Notes under the pieces: generated by a model | Databases searched by the model: none | Told to the model about the DNA's origin: nothing | Seen by the model: only the letters and a program-made list of their open reading frames with translations | In this document: positions 4,144-5,171 of the stretch, piece by piece | How positions within the stretch are numbered: position 1 is the first letter of the stretch | How the letters are laid out: the number at the start of each line of letters is the position of its first letter | Assembly (NCBI GenBank): GCA_001773855.1 | Contig: MEXZ01000076.1 | Location: forward strand, 1 to 5,171 | DNA: 5,171 bases | Direction: 5' to 3' | Origin: Candidatus Aminicenantes bacterium RBG_13_64_14 | Lineage (GTDB): Bacteria; Acidobacteriota; Aminicenantia; Aminicenantales; Saccharicenantaceae | Position numbers and translations under genes: made by a program

Positions 4144-5171
4144 CCATCCTCAGGCTGGCTTTCAAGAACCTTCTCGGCGCGGGCCTCAGGACCTGGCTCA
4201 ACGTTTTCGTCCTCTCGCTCTCCTTCGTCCTGATCATTTTCTCCCAGGGCCTGCTCGATGGCCTGAACAAGCAGGCCGAGGAGGCCATGGTCGCCGCCGA
4301 GGTCGCTGGCGGCCACTTCCAGCACCCGGCCTACGACCCCTACGACCCGCTCAGCCTCACCGACGCCCACGGATCGGTCCCCGAATCTCTCGCCGCCCTC
4401 GCCACGGCAGGCAAAGCCGCGCCCGTCCTCGTCATCCAGGGCACGATCTACCCCGGCGGCCGCTTGTTCACGGTCCGGGTCAAGGGCATCGACCCCGGCC
4501 AGACCGTCGTCAACATCCCGACCTCTTTCCTCAGCGCCGCCCCTGCAGGCGACGAGATCCCCGTTCTCATCGGCGAGCGCATGGCCAAGATGACCGGCCT
4601 CAAGGCGGGCGATGCGTTCACCCTCCAGTGGCGCGACGCCCGCGGCACCTTCGACGCCCGCGAAGCAACCGTCGTCGAGGTCATGAAGACCTCGGTCCAG
4701 ACGATCGACAGCGGCCAAATCTGGATGCCCCTGGCCCGGCTCCGCGAAATGACCGGCCTCGCCGGCGAGGCGACGTTCGTCGTCCTAGCCCAGAACGCGG
4801 CACGTCCTGCCGACGGCGCCGCGGGCGGCTGGGTCTTCCGAAGCAGCAACGACTTCCTTTCCGACGTCCGGGCCATGGTCGAGTCGAAGTCCGCCGGGAG
4901 CTCTATCCTCTACGCTATTTTTCTGGCCCTGGCCATGCTGGCCATCTTCGACACCCAGGTCCTCGCCATCTTCCACCGCCGCCGCGAGATGGGCACGCTC
5001 ATGGCCCTGGGTTTCACCAGGGGCAAGGTCATCGGGCTCTTCACCCTCGAGGGCATGCTCAACGGGGTGCTGGCCGCGCTCGTCGCCGCCGCCTACGGCA
5101 TCCCGCTCCTCTCCTGGATGGCCCGGACCGGCTGGGCCCTGCCCGGCAACATGGACAGCTACGGCTTCGCC
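4140..5171 (+). CDS. FtsX/LolC/MacB-type ABC permease (N-terminal 344 aa, runs off the window)
   Basis: The open frame begins with MTILRLAFKNLLGAG, an amphipathic entry typical of this family. A first transmembrane helix follows at about 18-40 (LNVFVLSLSFVLIIFSQGLL). A periplasmic MacB-like domain of about 210 residues comes next, then a second helix at about 254-277 (ILYAIFLALAMLAIFDTQVLAI). The cytoplasmic coupling motif RRREMGTLMALGFTRGKVIG follows and then the start of a third helix near 300-322. This is the classic arrangement of type VII (mechanotransmission) ABC permeases, which use ATP hydrolysis in the cytoplasm to move periplasmic domains and extract lipoproteins or push substrates toward the outer membrane. 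The fourth helix lies beyond the window. Being coupled to the ATPase and following an outer-membrane barrel gene, it probably forms an envelope-spanning traffic system; the substrate is unknown. Confidence 0.93.
   Translation, partial: MTILRLAFKNLLGAGLRTWLNVFVLSLSFVLIIFSQGLLDGLNKQAEEAMVAAEVAGGHFQHPAYDPYDPLSLTDAHGSVPESLAALATAGKAAPVLVIQGTIYPGGRLFTVRVKGIDPGQTVVNIPTSFLSAAPAGDEIPVLIGERMAKMTGLKAGDAFTLQWRDARGTFDAREATVVEVMKTSVQTIDSGQIWMPLARLREMTGLAGEATFVVLAQNAARPADGAAGGWVFRSSNDFLSDVRAMVESKSAGSSILYAIFLALAMLAIFDTQVLAIFHRRREMGTLMALGFTRGKVIGLFTLEGMLNGVLAALVAAAYGIPLLSWMARTGWALPGNMDSYGFA

Noticed and set aside
3717..4718. 333-residue minus-strand frame opposite the ABC ATPase and permease
   Set aside because: The sense strand carries intact Walker A, signature and Walker B motifs and a clear permease, so the antisense frame is a codon-bias shadow despite its length.

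Overview
The window reads as chromosome of a GC-rich, diderm (outer-membrane-bearing) bacterium. The diderm call rests on a secreted beta-barrel-like protein ending in phenylalanine next to a LolCDE/MacB-type ABC transporter. A HycF/HyfH-like iron-sulfur subunit suggests anaerobic, hydrogenase-linked metabolism. The style recalls uncultured Acidobacteriota/Aminicenantes-type genomes, but that is only an impression and cannot be proved here. Every gene I support is on the + strand. I see no tRNA, rRNA, CRISPR array or intact transposase.

Layout. (1) From the left edge to 778 there is one uninterrupted reading frame. Its first third resembles the C-terminal cysteine-pair region of a HycF/HyfH-type 4Fe-4S subunit. 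It continues without a stop codon into a complete two-CBS-domain protein, which has its own ATG (341) and Shine-Dalgarno-like sequence. (2) Positions 779-1034 are a visibly AT-richer spacer that opens with a palindromic repeat and ends in a promoter/operator. (3) Positions 1035-1592 hold a VapB/VapC-type toxin-antitoxin pair. A second, shorter copy of the repeat (1584-1627) overlaps the end of vapC and supplies its stop codon, so direct repeats bracket the cassette. (4) Positions 1658-2190 carry two small conserved-looking genes of unknown function that overlap by ATGA. The first looks like a DUF5674-type protein cut off halfway. (5) From 2193 to the right edge runs a tight gene row: an outer-membrane beta-barrel candidate, an ABC ATPase of the LolD/MacB class, and the first 344 residues of a FtsX/LolC-type permease.

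How the genes work together. The right-hand operon is best read as an inner-membrane ABC machine (ATPase plus MacB-fold permease) paired with an outer-membrane partner, for trafficking a lipid, lipoprotein or small molecule across the envelope; the substrate cannot be deduced. The vapBC cassette is likely autoregulated and independent of its neighbours. The CBS module may sense adenine nucleotides, and its in-frame junction with a hydrogenase-type Fe-S subunit suggests a link between energy charge and a respiratory or hydrogenase complex, if the junction is real.

The points most worth a second look are the stop-less Fe-S/CBS junction, the repeat-bracketed vapBC cassette, the two promoters placed so close to start codons that leaderless mRNAs are expected, and the truncated small gene coupled to an uncharacterised helical protein. 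I found no clear-cut wholly new system.
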